Shown: piece by piece, positions 16,137 to 24,600 of the stretch | Layout: each line of letters begins with the position of its first letter | Numbering within the stretch: the first letter of the stretch is position 1 | Assembly (NCBI GenBank): GCA_009692365.1 | Contig: SHZJ01000037.1 | Span: forward strand, 1-33,826 | From: Gammaproteobacteria bacterium | GTDB lineage: Bacteria > Pseudomonadota > Gammaproteobacteria > Ga0077536 | DNA length: 33,826 bases | Reading direction: 5' to 3' | Position numbers and translations under genes: made by a program | The notes under the pieces: model-generated | Database searches by the model: none | What the model saw: the letters and a program-made list of their open reading frames with translations, nothing else | Told to the model about the DNA's origin: nothing

Positions 16137-18937
16137 ACCCGCAAGCCAGCGGTGCCGCGCCTAGTCTGCGCCAGCGTTGTAGCCGGTGCGGGGTCGACTA
16201 CCCGGTGGCGGTCCTCGTGTTTCTCGCGGCGGTGAGTTTGGTCGCGGCCTTCGGCCTGCCGCGCCTTGCACTCGATTCCAGCGCCGCGCGGCTGATCCCC
16301 CAAGACGCCACGCGGGACCCATTTGCCCGGCGGGCAGCGAGCGAATTTGGTTCGGCGGAGCGCAGTTTCGTCTACCTGAGCGACCCGCAGCTGTGGACGC
16401 CGGGCAAGCTCCAGGCGCTCGCCACACTCCACGCCGACCTGCGCCAACTGCCCTTTGTTGCCCGCATCGACGACCTCTTTACACAATCCACCGTGAAGCG
16501 CATCGCGGGGGAATTGAGCGCGCAGCCGCTGCTCCAGGCGCTCCCCACCGATGCCGCCGGCGCGGCGCGGGCGCGGCTGGCGGCATTGGAAGATCCGCGT
16601 GCGGTGGGGCACCTCATCAGCGCCCAAGGCAACGCCCTTGCCATCGTTTTAGCCCTGCGACCCAGTGGCGAAGACACCTCTCCGACGGCCATCGCCGCCG
16701 CTGTAGAGCAAGTTCTGAGCGGCGCGCGCGGCGAGTTTGCGACGCTCGTGGCGGTGGGACCACCCCAGCTGGCAGCGGCGATTCAGGCCGGACTGGCCCA
16801 CGACCTGCGCGTGCTGGTGCCGGTGGGGGCGGGCTTGATCGTGCTGCTGGGGTGGGTCTTGTACCGCAGCGTGTTGGCGGCGGTGGCGCCGCTGCTGGTG
16901 GCGGGTCTCAGCCTGTGGTGGACTTTCGGCGCGCTGGGTTGGGCTCGGATTCCGCTTGGCGTGCTGGGCGCGCTGCTGCCCGCGCTGGTGGCGGTGACGG
17001 CGGTGACGGCGGCGCTGCGGCTGGTCGCAGGCTATTACGGCGGTTTGCACGAGGCGCACCAGCGCGGGGTGCCGCCAACGCGCCTGCAGGCGACGGATTT
17101 CATGCTCCGGGGCCATGGCGCGCCGGCCCTGTTGGCGGTCTTCGCCGCGGCGCTGTGCTGGGCGAGCGGCAGCTTGGCCGGCTTGCCGCTGCTGCGCGAT
17201 TTCAGTCTTGCGGCCTCGTTTGCGCTGTTGATGAACGCGCTTATCACGACTCTCCTGCTCCCCCTCTTGTATGCGGCGTGGGGGCCCCACACGGCGCGGG
17301 GGGCGGCAGACGCGCTGGCCACAAGGGTCGGGGCGCTGGCAGTGCGGGGGTTCGCGAGCCTGCACGCGCGGCGCGTGCGCGTGGCGCTGGCCGTGGTGGC
17401 GCTCGGGTGTGCGGTGTTGCTGCAGCAGGCGGCGCCCTGGCGAGTGAGCACCGATCCGATGGGATTTTTACGGCCTGAGCAGGCGCTGGTGCAGGCGTCT
17501 CAGCGGCTCGAGCGGGATCTGGCCGGCGTCAACAGCGTCGACTTGACGCTGGAGTCCAACACCGAGGGCGCCTTCCGAGACCCCGCGAATCTGCAGCGCC
17601 TGATGGACATTCAGGCGTTTATCAGCAAGCAGAAAATTTTTGACCGCACGCTCTCGCTGGCCGACGTGGTGGCGCAGGCCAATCAGGAGGCGGGCGGCGG
17701 GCGGCCCGAGTTCTACCGCGTGCCGGGTAGCCGCAAGCTAGTCGCGGAATACCTCCTACTGCAGCCGGCGCGCGATCTGGAGCCTTATGTGAGTTACGAC
17801 TACCGGCGCGCCAATATCGTGGTGCGCTACGCGGTGCGCGATGCCAGGGTTCTCAACCACCATTTGCGCGAACTCAAGCGGGCGGCAGAACACTACGCGG
17901 GCGCCGATCTGAGCGTGACGCTGGGGGGGGAGAATTTGCTCATCAACGCGGCGGCCACCGACTTGCTCAAAGGGCAGGGTTGGGCCCTGCTGGGGCTGCT
18001 GGCACTCGTGTTCGGCGTGATTTCGCTGCTGTTCACCTCGCTCAAGGGCGGCTTCATTGCCTGGGTGCCCTGCGTGCTGCCGCTGGTCGTCATCTGCGGC
18101 GCCATGAAGGTCTTGGAGATCCCGCTCAATGTGGGCAGCGCGCTGTTGCTGATGCTGGCGATAAGTTTCGCGCTCGACAGCACCATGCAGTTGTTCGCGA
18201 GCTACAGCGAACGCTGTCGCAGTACGGCCAGCTATGAGGAAGCGGTGGTCGAGACAGTCCGGCAGATGGCCGTACCGGTGGTCGGTGCCGGTCTGGTGAT
18301 GGCGCTGGGTTTTAGCGTTTTGCTGCTTTCAGACTTTGTCCCCGTGCGCCAGTTTGGCGGTTTGGCCGCCGCTACGCTGCTGTTGTCGGTCCTCGCCAAT
18401 TTGTTTGTGACGCCGCTGATCATGTCGCGCCTTCGATTGGTGGGCCTGTATGAGATGTTGGCGCTGTCCCAACAGCGCGCGGCGCTCGAACACTGCGCGT
18501 TGTTTAAGGGCATGAGCGACTACCAAATTCGCAAGGCCATTCTGATTTCTGAACTACTGGACTACCCCGCCGGCGAGTGCCTCATCGTGCAGGGCACCGT
18601 GGGCCGAAGTATGTTTCTGGTGGTCAGCGGGCGCTTGGAAGTTGCGCGCGTGGGGCCCGGCAACTACCGGCTTCTTGCGACCCTGGGGCCGGGCGATTTG
18701 TTTGGTGAAGTTGGCTTTGTGCAGGCTACCCATCGCACGGCCGAGGTGCGTGCGGTGGGGCCGGTCTCGGTGCTGCGCTTCGACCACGCACGGCTGGAGG
18801 CGGACCTCCTGTTTTTCCCTCACCTCATGGCGAAGCTCAATTTCAACATCAGCGGCATTCTCGGCCGGCGTCTGGCGGAGGTCGTTGAAGCGCAGGCGCA
18901 GCACGCGCCCGCCGCGCCGCCCGGCGCGCAGGATTAA
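16133..18937 (+). CDS. RND/MMPL-family transporter fused to a C-terminal cyclic-nucleotide-binding domain
   Basis: 934 aa. The first span (about 23-45) is followed by a periplasmic loop, a membrane bundle at about 225-385, a second start span (about 418-434), another periplasmic domain to about 615, and a second bundle at about 618-770. This is the duplicated RND/MMPL layout, as in the predicted exporters of HpnN type. Residues 784-920 form a cNMP-binding domain: LFKGMSDYQIRKAI, VSGRLEVAR, then the phosphate-binding cassette GDLFGEVGF with E859 and HRTAEV with R868, both key cAMP/cGMP contacts. The domain would face the cytoplasm and could gate transport by nucleotide. It starts with ATGA overlap to the LolA-like gene. 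With pqiAB it suggests a pump feeding or draining an MCE tunnel; function is inferred. Confidence 0.88.
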   Translation: MNPQASGAAPSLRQRCSRCGVDYPVAVLVFLAAVSLVAAFGLPRLALDSSAARLIPQDATRDPFARRAASEFGSAERSFVYLSDPQLWTPGKLQALATLHADLRQLPFVARIDDLFTQSTVKRIAGELSAQPLLQALPTDAAGAARARLAALEDPRAVGHLISAQGNALAIVLALRPSGEDTSPTAIAAAVEQVLSGARGEFATLVAVGPPQLAAAIQAGLAHDLRVLVPVGAGLIVLLGWVLYRSVLAAVAPLLVAGLSLWWTFGALGWARIPLGVLGALLPALVAVTAVTAALRLVAGYYGGLHEAHQRGVPPTRLQATDFMLRGHGAPALLAVFAAALCWASGSLAGLPLLRDFSLAASFALLMNALITTLLLPLLYAAWGPHTARGAADALATRVGALAVRGFASLHARRVRVALAVVALGCAVLLQQAAPWRVSTDPMGFLRPEQALVQASQRLERDLAGVNSVDLTLESNTEGAFRDPANLQRLMDIQAFISKQKIFDRTLSLADVVAQANQEAGGGRPEFYRVPGSRKLVAEYLLLQPARDLEPYVSYDYRRANIVVRYAVRDARVLNHHLRELKRAAEHYAGADLSVTLGGENLLINAAATDLLKGQGWALLGLLALVFGVISLLFTSLKGGFIAWVPCVLPLVVICGAMKVLEIPLNVGSALLLMLAISFALDSTMQLFASYSERCRSTASYEEAVVETVRQMAVPVVGAGLVMALGFSVLLLSDFVPVRQFGGLAAATLLLSVLANLFVTPLIMSRLRLVGLYEMLALSQQRAALEHCALFKGMSDYQIRKAILISELLDYPAGECLIVQGTVGRSMFLVVSGRLEVARVGPGNYRLLATLGPGDLFGEVGFVQATHRTAEVRAVGPVSVLRFDHARLEADLLFFPHLMAKLNFNISGILGRRLAEVVEAQAQHAPAAPPGAQD

Positions 18938-18993
18938 GCCGCCGCGAGCGGGCCGCGAGGCCTATTTTTGGCCGCAATCGAGTAAGGTGACAG

Positions 18994-19368
18994 ATGGCGA
19001 AGTATTTGTTTTTAGCGTTTACGAATCCCCGCAGCGCGGCCCAGGAAGACGAGTTCAACCAGTGGTACACGCAAAACCATGTGGTGGATGTCCTGAACGT
19101 CCCCGGTTTTGTTTCTGCGCGCCGCTTTCGCTTGGCGCCGGCGCAGTTTCCGCTGGCGGATCAGGCTCACACGCTCCGCTATCTGGCGCTCTACGAAATG
19201 GAGACTGACGATCCGGCGGCGACCCTGCGTGAGGTGGTCGCCCGGGTGGGCACCGCGGACATGCAATACATCAATGCCTTCGATATGGATACGCTGCAGG
19301 CCTCGCTGTTCGAGGAAATCATGCCGCTGGTGCAAGCGCGCGAGGTGCAGCGGCCACCGCGTACCTGA
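18994..19368 (+). CDS. Small dimeric alpha/beta-barrel protein (DUF4286/EthD-like)
   Basis: 124 aa. The beginning MAKYLFLAFTNP, the EDEFNQWYTQNHVVDVLNVPGFVSARRF segment (about 14-41) and a later LRYLALYEME strand are typical of DUF4286/EthD-like ferredoxin-fold proteins. These act as dimers in catabolic or polyketide-like pathways, or have unknown roles. AAGGTG 8 nt before ATG 18994 supports the start. It follows the MMPL gene by 56 bp on the same strand. A functional tie to the transport genes is not evident, so it may be a passenger with separate expression. Confidence 0.78.
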   Translation: MAKYLFLAFTNPRSAAQEDEFNQWYTQNHVVDVLNVPGFVSARRFRLAPAQFPLADQAHTLRYLALYEMETDDPAATLREVVARVGTADMQYINAFDMDTLQASLFEEIMPLVQAREVQRPPRT

Positions 19369-19387
19369 CCCGCCCCGCGCGGGCGGG
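19369..19387. terminator. Hairpin between convergent genes, possible bidirectional terminator
   Basis: CCCGCCC (19369-19375), a 5-nt loop and GGGCGGG (19381-19387) form a perfect 7-bp stem directly after the stop of the small barrel protein and 20 bp before the end of the minus-strand NYN gene. A T-run is lacking on both sides. Confidence 0.4.
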
Positions 19388-19406
19388 GGGCCTGCGCCCA
19401 CCGGTG

Positions 19407-19895
19407 CTAGCCGGGTTTGCGCGCCAGCAGCAGCCCCGCGTCGATCGGCATAAAGCGGGTGGCGGCCATTTTCAAGGCCGCTGCGCTCAAGCGTGCGACG
19501 CCGTAGATTTCGACCTCCACCCCGTGGCGGTCGATGACCCGCGCCACGAGGGGCGCGAAATCGCCGTCGCCCGAGGCCAGTACCACGACGTCGGCCTGCG
19601 GGGCATAGTCCAAGACATCCAATACGATGCCCACATCCCAGTCGCCTTTGGCCGAGCCATCGGCGCGTTGCAGGTAGGTTTTCAACCGCACTTCAAAACC
19701 TATGCCGCGCAGAATATTTTGAAACTGCCGCTGCTTTTCGTCGCCCTTGTCCACCGCGTAGGCGAATGCTGTCACCACCTCGCGCCCTCGCGTGGCCGCC
19801 GCCCAGAACGTGCTGTAATCGAAATTTTGCCCATAGGCGTCGCGGGTGGTGTAGTAAATATTTTGCACATCGACAAACAGCGCGACCCGTTTCAA
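19407..19895 (-). CDS. NYN-domain (LabA/DUF88-like) putative ribonuclease
   Basis: 162 aa from TTG at 19895, which overlaps the HAD stop as TTGA; upstream Met codons would extend far into the HAD gene and add atypical sequence. The PIN-like NYN fold is visible as VALFVDVQNIYY (D9, N12), KGDWDVGIVLDVL (D85, D87) and LASGDGDFAPLV (D110, D112), the acidic cluster that binds metal. NYN proteins are predicted endoribonucleases or RNA-processing factors. The coupled start and same orientation make it the last gene of a pepN-HAD-NYN set. The biological target is unknown. Confidence 0.85.
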   Translation of the reverse strand: MKRVALFVDVQNIYYTTRDAYGQNFDYSTFWAAATRGREVVTAFAYAVDKGDEKQRQFQNILRGIGFEVRLKTYLQRADGSAKGDWDVGIVLDVLDYAPQADVVVLASGDGDFAPLVARVIDRHGVEVEIYGVARLSAAALKMAATRFMPIDAGLLLARKPG

Positions 19896-20614
19896 GCGGA
19901 CACCAGAGCCAGTAAGTCTGTGAGGCTGTGGATCACATAGTCGGGCGTCATCCGGGCGCGCCCGCTTTGGAGCGGCGGCAGCGCGCCGGCATTGAGGATG
20001 AGCGCGGTTTTCATGCCCACCCACGCGGCGCCATCGATGTCGTGCTCCGGCGAATCGCCCACGAACAAAACTTCGTGGGCGGCGAGTCCAGCTTTCGCCA
20101 AGCACAGTTCAAAAATGCGCCGGTGCGGTTTGCACGATTGAACGCTTTGCGAACTCGTCCAGTGATCAAGATAGCGATGTAGCCCGTCACGGGTCACGAT
20201 GGGGTCGAGCATGTCGTCATCGATATTCGAGACGATGGAAAGATACAGTCCGCGGGCCTTCAGCTTGGCCAGCGTCGCGTGGCAATCGGGCTTGAGGGTC
20301 AGGCCATCGCGCAGGCCGCGCAGGTTTGCTTGCTGATACCACTGCTTGACGGCCGGCGTCACCCGCGTGTGGAGCAGTTCGCAACAACGCAGAAAAACAT
20401 CCATGAAGTATTCGCTGTGCAGGTAGTAATGCGCGGTGGCATAGCGTTCGGTGATGTCTTGGACCGCTAGTGCATAGGCGGTTTTGACCGCCTGCGGATC
20501 CTGCCCACAGCCCGCCTGCGTGGCGGCCTCCAAGAGCAGTTGCATTTGGATCTGGCTGAGGTGTTGGTAGCTCACGAGGGTGCCACCGAGGTCGAAAAAA
20601 ATGCCTTTGAACAT
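19892..20614 (-). CDS. HAD-superfamily hydrolase
   Basis: 240 aa. Motif I is FFDLGGTLV: nucleophile D8 is present, but the usual second Asp (+2) is Gly (G10). Motif II is SIVSNIDDD (S129), motif III K162 in CKPHRRIF, and motif IV VGDSPEHDIDGA (D187, D192). A four-helix cap (about 18-100) places it in the HAD-IA, phosphoglycolate-phosphatase-like group. The +2 replacement occurs in some active HAD enzymes but can mean weaker phosphatase activity or another chemistry. It lies 60 bp after pepN on the same strand and is coupled to the NYN gene. Substrate unknown. Confidence 0.88.
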   Translation of the reverse strand: MFKGIFFDLGGTLVSYQHLSQIQMQLLLEAATQAGCGQDPQAVKTAYALAVQDITERYATAHYYLHSEYFMDVFLRCCELLHTRVTPAVKQWYQQANLRGLRDGLTLKPDCHATLAKLKARGLYLSIVSNIDDDMLDPIVTRDGLHRYLDHWTSSQSVQSCKPHRRIFELCLAKAGLAAHEVLFVGDSPEHDIDGAAWVGMKTALILNAGALPPLQSGRARMTPDYVIHSLTDLLALVSA

Positions 20615-20674
20615 CGATGTTTCCTGCCCCAGCGGGGACTGCAGTGGCCGTGGTGTGTCCCGCCGGAACGCCGG

Positions 20675-23323
20675 TCAACCCAGCGTGCGGGTGATGATTT
20701 CGGTGGTGTCCTTCGACAGCCCCGGGGTGGCCAGAATTGCCCGCAGCGCGGCGCGGGCGTGCTGTTGGCGGCCGGAGTCGAATTTGCGCCAGCGGTCGAA
20801 GGCCCTCGCCAGGCGTGCAGCGACCTGTGGGTTGAGGGGGTCTAGGGCGCAGATCTGCCGCGCCGCGAAGCGGTAACCGCGGCCGTCGGCGAGGTGGAAC
20901 CCGGCGTGGTTGGACTGGCAGAAAGCCCCGATCAAGGCCCGCACCCGGTTGGGATTGGTGAGCGCGAAGGCCGGGTGAGCGAGCAAGTTCTCGACCGCGG
21001 CGATGGTCTCGGGCAGCCGGGAAGTGGCCTGCACCGAGAACCATTTGTCGATCACCAGGGGCTCGTTTTGCCACCGCGTGTAGAAGGCAGCCAATGCCAG
21101 ATCACGCTGCGCAGACTCGCTATTGGCCAATGCGCTGAGGGCCGCGATGGCGTCCGTCATATTGTCGGCGTCCTGAAACTGGGCGTAACACAAGGCCTCG
21201 ATGCTCGCCTCGCCCAGTTCCATCAGATAGCCCAGACAGACATTGCGCAGCGCGCGGTAAGCCACCGCCGCCGGGGTGGGCGCATAGGGTCCGGGCACCA
21301 CAAAAGTGTGATAGGCGGCCAGCAAGGGCGCGCGTAGCGCGTGGGCAATCGCCCGCCGCAGCGCGGTGCGCGCCTGCGCAATCGCGGCGGGGTCCACGAC
21401 CGCCATCTGCTCGGCGATGAACGTCGCAGCGGGGAGGCTGAGCGCTTCGGCCGCGAAGGCCGGGTCCTCCGCTGCGCTGGCCAACAGGTGAGCGCAGGCC
21501 GCAATAAAGGCGGTCGGCGCGGCCGGCGCGCGGCCCTCGCGCACGGCCTCAATGGCGCCCAGCAGACTTTGCAGCGCCAGCCGCTGGCCGGCTTCCCAGC
21601 GATTGAAAGCATCGCTGTCGTGCGCCATCAAAAGCGCGAGATCGGCCGCCGGGTAGTCGAAGGTCAGGGTGACCGGGGCCGAAAATCCGCGCAGCAGCGA
21701 CGGCACGGGGACGCGGGCGAGGCCGGTAAACGTGACGCTCTGCTGCGCCTGGGTGAGCAGGTAGACCCCGCTTTCCGGGGTCAATGGCGCAGGCCCAAGG
21801 GTGACCAAGGGCAGCGCGTGGCCGGCGCGGTCGAGCAGACCCAGCCGGATGGGAATGGGCAACGGCAGTTGCGCTGCGCCGTCGCTGGGTCGCGGACAGC
21901 TCTGCGCGAAGTTCAGCGTGTATTCCTGTCGCTCAGCGGCGTACTGCGCGCTCACCCGCACCTGCGGCGTGCCGACTTGATCGTACCAGCGTTGCAGCAA
22001 CGACAAATCGACCTCGCTGGCATCTTGCATCGCACTCACGAAATCTTCGGTGCAGACCGCCTGCCCGTCGTGGCGCGCGAAGTAGAGGTCCATCCCACGC
22101 CGAAAGTTGGACGCGCCCAGGAGCGTATGGATGAGGCGCACCACTTCCGCGCCCTTGTTGTAGATGGTCGCGGTGTAGAAGTTGCTAATTTCCATATAGG
22201 CGCTGGGTCGCACCGGATGGGCCATCGGCCCGGCGTCTTCGGGAAATTGGCCGTTGCGTAGCCCGCGCACTTCCCCAATGCGTTGCACAGCGTGGGAGTA
22301 GCGGTCACCGCCGTATTGTTGGTCGCGAAAAACCGTGAGCCCTTCTTTGAGACTGAGCTGAAACCAGTCGCGGCAGGTCACGCGGTTACCGGTCCAGTTG
22401 TGGAAATATTCGTGGGCCACCACGCGGTCCAGCATCATGAAATCGTAGTCGGTCGCCAGATCTCCACGCGCCAGCACATATTTGGTGTTGAAGATATTGA
22501 GCCCCTTGTTCTCCATCGCGCCCATATTGAAATCAGACACCGCGACAATGGTGTATTGGTCGAGATCGAACTCCAGACCGAAAACTTCTTCGTCCCACCG
22601 CATCGAGGATTTCAGCGCGGCCATGGCGTAGCCGCACTGGTCCAGCCGACCCGGCTCCACGTAAATCCCGAGCTTCACGGTGCGACCCGAGGCGGTGAGG
22701 TAGTGGTCTTCCAAGCGGTCGAGTTGGGCGGCGACCAGCGCAAACAGGTAGGCCGGTTTGGGGTAGGGATCCACCCACCGCACCCAGTGGCGCCCGTCGG
22801 GCTCATCTCCCTGCGCCACCAGATTGCCGTTGGATAGCAGCACCGGGAAGCACGCGCGAGCGGCGCGAATGGTGGTGGTAAAACACGCCATCACATCCGG
22901 GCGGTCGAGGTAGAAGGTGAGGCGCCGAAAGCCCTCCGCCTCGCATTGCGTGAAGTAACCATCGCGGGAGGCGAACAAGCCCATGAGCTGGGTATTCTGC
23001 GCGGGGTAAATCCGCACCGTGGTGGCGAGTGTGAAGCACGCGGGCACGTCGGAAATGCACAGCTGTGCGGCATCCAAGGTGTAGCGTGCGGGCGCTAACC
23101 TCACCTCGTCTAAGGCGATCTCGATGAGTTCGAGCGCCTCCCCCGCGAGCTCGAGTGGCGCCGCCGGATCGGCAGCTTGGGGATTGCGACGGAAGGCTAT
23201 CTGGGCGCGAACGTCGGTGTGCGTGGCCTGTAGATCGAATGCCAGCGCCACCGTCGAAATCAAGAACGACGGGGGACGATAGTTCGCCAGATAGGTCATG
23301 CCGGGGATCGGGGTGGCTGTCAT
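20675..23323 (-). CDS. pepN: Aminopeptidase N (M1 metallopeptidase)
   Basis: 882 aa from ATG 23323; a longer upstream frame is open but reads as low-complexity Pro/Arg-rich sequence. Motifs are GAMENKG (268-274), the zinc site HEYFHNWTGN with H304, E305 and H308, and the third ligand E327 in LSLKEGLTVFRDQ. The NIFNTKYVLA segment is characteristic of the proteobacterial PepN branch. Length is close to the E. coli enzyme (870 aa). It removes N-terminal amino acids from peptides in the cytoplasm. It is the first gene of the minus-strand set and divergent from the Cys-rich secreted protein gene. Confidence 0.96.
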   Translation of the reverse strand: MTATPIPGMTYLANYRPPSFLISTVALAFDLQATHTDVRAQIAFRRNPQAADPAAPLELAGEALELIEIALDEVRLAPARYTLDAAQLCISDVPACFTLATTVRIYPAQNTQLMGLFASRDGYFTQCEAEGFRRLTFYLDRPDVMACFTTTIRAARACFPVLLSNGNLVAQGDEPDGRHWVRWVDPYPKPAYLFALVAAQLDRLEDHYLTASGRTVKLGIYVEPGRLDQCGYAMAALKSSMRWDEEVFGLEFDLDQYTIVAVSDFNMGAMENKGLNIFNTKYVLARGDLATDYDFMMLDRVVAHEYFHNWTGNRVTCRDWFQLSLKEGLTVFRDQQYGGDRYSHAVQRIGEVRGLRNGQFPEDAGPMAHPVRPSAYMEISNFYTATIYNKGAEVVRLIHTLLGASNFRRGMDLYFARHDGQAVCTEDFVSAMQDASEVDLSLLQRWYDQVGTPQVRVSAQYAAERQEYTLNFAQSCPRPSDGAAQLPLPIPIRLGLLDRAGHALPLVTLGPAPLTPESGVYLLTQAQQSVTFTGLARVPVPSLLRGFSAPVTLTFDYPAADLALLMAHDSDAFNRWEAGQRLALQSLLGAIEAVREGRAPAAPTAFIAACAHLLASAAEDPAFAAEALSLPAATFIAEQMAVVDPAAIAQARTALRRAIAHALRAPLLAAYHTFVVPGPYAPTPAAVAYRALRNVCLGYLMELGEASIEALCYAQFQDADNMTDAIAALSALANSESAQRDLALAAFYTRWQNEPLVIDKWFSVQATSRLPETIAAVENLLAHPAFALTNPNRVRALIGAFCQSNHAGFHLADGRGYRFAARQICALDPLNPQVAARLARAFDRWRKFDSGRQQHARAALRAILATPGLSKDTTEIITRTLG

Positions 23324-23682
23324 GCGGGCAGTATAAGCCGGGTGCCAGCCGTAGGGTGGTGCGGGCGGGGGCGGATCAACGGGGCGCCGCGCGGGGAGTG
23401 ATCGCAGCGCCGCAGCGTGGTGATGCCGGCGCGCGCTCGGCGGCCAATGGCGGACTGAAACCCGCAGCAATAACACCCGTGGTGGCGGCGCGACGAGCTG
23501 CAGCCCCAGCTCGCCGGGTGCAAGTCCACGGGCGACGCGGCCGCTCCGGCCGCCGCTTAGGCGCGATTCTCCGCCGCCCCGCGGTAAGCCCCTGAGGACG
23601 CTATTTTACTGGTTAAGTGGTTGCTAGAGCGATAAGGTGACACCGCGTGGCAGCAAACCAGATGATGGATCGGAGGATCGAA
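23324..23682. other. Divergent intergenic region between pepN and the Cys-rich protein gene
   Basis: 359 bp without a supported gene. It holds two small hairpins (GAGCTG-CAGCCC-CAGCTC near 23499-23516, and GCGGCCG-CTC-CGGCCGC at 23537-23553). An AT-richer island at about 23600-23640, unusual for this window, is the likely promoter of the Cys-rich gene, although no clean -35/-10 pair is clear. Confidence 0.45.
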
Positions 23683-24225
23683 ATGAAGCAATCGCCGGGT
23701 CGTATTCTGCTTAGCATAGGATTCGCCGGCGTCCTTGTCGGCCTGACGGGTCTGGCGGTGGCGCAGCAGCCCAGCCAAGAACAGGCGGCCGCGATCAAGC
23801 AGGCGTGCCGGACGGATTTTCAGCAGCAGTGCGCGGGTGTTCCCACCGGCGGTCAGGCCGCGCTCAGCTGCCTCCAGCAGAACGCGGCGAACACCTCCCC
23901 CGGTTGCCAGCAGGCGCTTGGGGGTGGGGCCGCCGCCGCACCGGCGGCGGCGGCCGCGGCAAGGACCCAGCCCACCGCACAGCAGCAGCAGGCGATCAAG
24001 CAGGCGTGCCGGACGGATTTTCAGCAGCAGTGCGCGGGCGTGCCCACCGGCGGTCAGGCCGCGCTCAGCTGCCTCCAGCAGAACGCGGCGAACACCTCCC
24101 CCGGTTGCCAGCAGGCGCTGAGTGGCGGTGGTGGCGGGAGCGGGGCTGCGGCACCCGCCGCGACCCCGAGGCCAGCCCCGCGGGGGATCCTGCTGCGTGG
24201 GGCGGTTCGCCGCCAAGCTTGGTGA
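23683..24225 (+). CDS. Secreted protein with two near-identical Cys-rich repeats
   Basis: 180 aa from ATG 23683, chosen for GGAGG at 23672-23676; in-frame GTG 23647 and ATG 23665 lie upstream. A signal peptide ends near AVAQQ. Two copies of a repeat of about 43 residues follow, separated by an Ala-rich linker. Each has four cysteines in the pattern QACRTDFQQQC...GGQAALSCLQQN...PGCQQAL, like the Golgi-apparatus Cys-rich (GLG1) repeat family that is common in secreted proteins of rhizobia and other proteobacteria. The C-terminus (after SGGGGG) is low-complexity and ends in an Arg-rich tail of uncertain authenticity. The same repeat occurs at the start of the large protein encoded tail-to-tail at 24601-27246. 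Function unknown. Confidence 0.8.
   Translation: MKQSPGRILLSIGFAGVLVGLTGLAVAQQPSQEQAAAIKQACRTDFQQQCAGVPTGGQAALSCLQQNAANTSPGCQQALGGGAAAAPAAAAAARTQPTAQQQQAIKQACRTDFQQQCAGVPTGGQAALSCLQQNAANTSPGCQQALSGGGGGSGAAAPAATPRPAPRGILLRGAVRRQAW
23791..23918 (+). repeat. Recent internal duplication, copy 1
   Basis: 128-bp unit starting GCGATCAAGCAGGCGTGCCG, repeated at 23992-24119 with a 201-bp offset. I count two mismatches in 128 positions, in the GGGTGTTCCC stretch. Confidence 0.95.
23992..24119 (+). repeat. Recent internal duplication, copy 2
   Basis: Second copy of the 128-bp unit of 23791-23918 (GGGCGTGCCC instead of GGGTGTTCCC, otherwise the same). It encodes the second Cys-rich repeat. Confidence 0.95.
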
Positions 24226-24600
24226 GGGGCCGCTCCGGCCGCACGCCGGCGGGACTGCGGCGAGCCTCTTAGCCCACCCGCCGTGGCGGCCGCGCGGGCG
24301 GTTGCCGAGGCGAGTCCGGCGCGGGTGGCAACGCCCAGCGCAGGGGGTTGCGGCGCCATCAGCGGAGTGTTGAGCATGCCGTAAACCCCGTCGAGTGGCC
24401 CCTCCGGCCTCACCGAGGGTCCTTGGACGGTGGTTTGGCCCTCGGTCTACGACCTAACCGCGATCAAGCCCTGCGCCCGGTGCGCGCAACCCCCTTGCGC
24501 CGCGGTCACGCCGCAGACCAGCGCGGCCCCCCAGCCGCCTGAGCGCGGGGCGGGCTGAGGTCGCTCGTCGCCGGCTGGGTCCCGGCTTGGTCTGGCCGGC
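24226..24600. other. Convergent intergenic region between the two Cys-rich-repeat genes
   Basis: 375 bp with no supported gene. A GGCCG-CTC-CGGCC hairpin at 24228-24240 follows the stop of the Cys-rich gene by two bases and may act as a terminator. A related GGCCCCTCCGGCC sequence lies near 24396-24408. Confidence 0.45.

Noticed and set aside
23505..23540. Group II intron-like fragment (GGGTGCAAGTCC with flanking stem)
   Set aside because: Only about 25 bp resembles a domain I loop; no domain V or reverse transcriptase is nearby.
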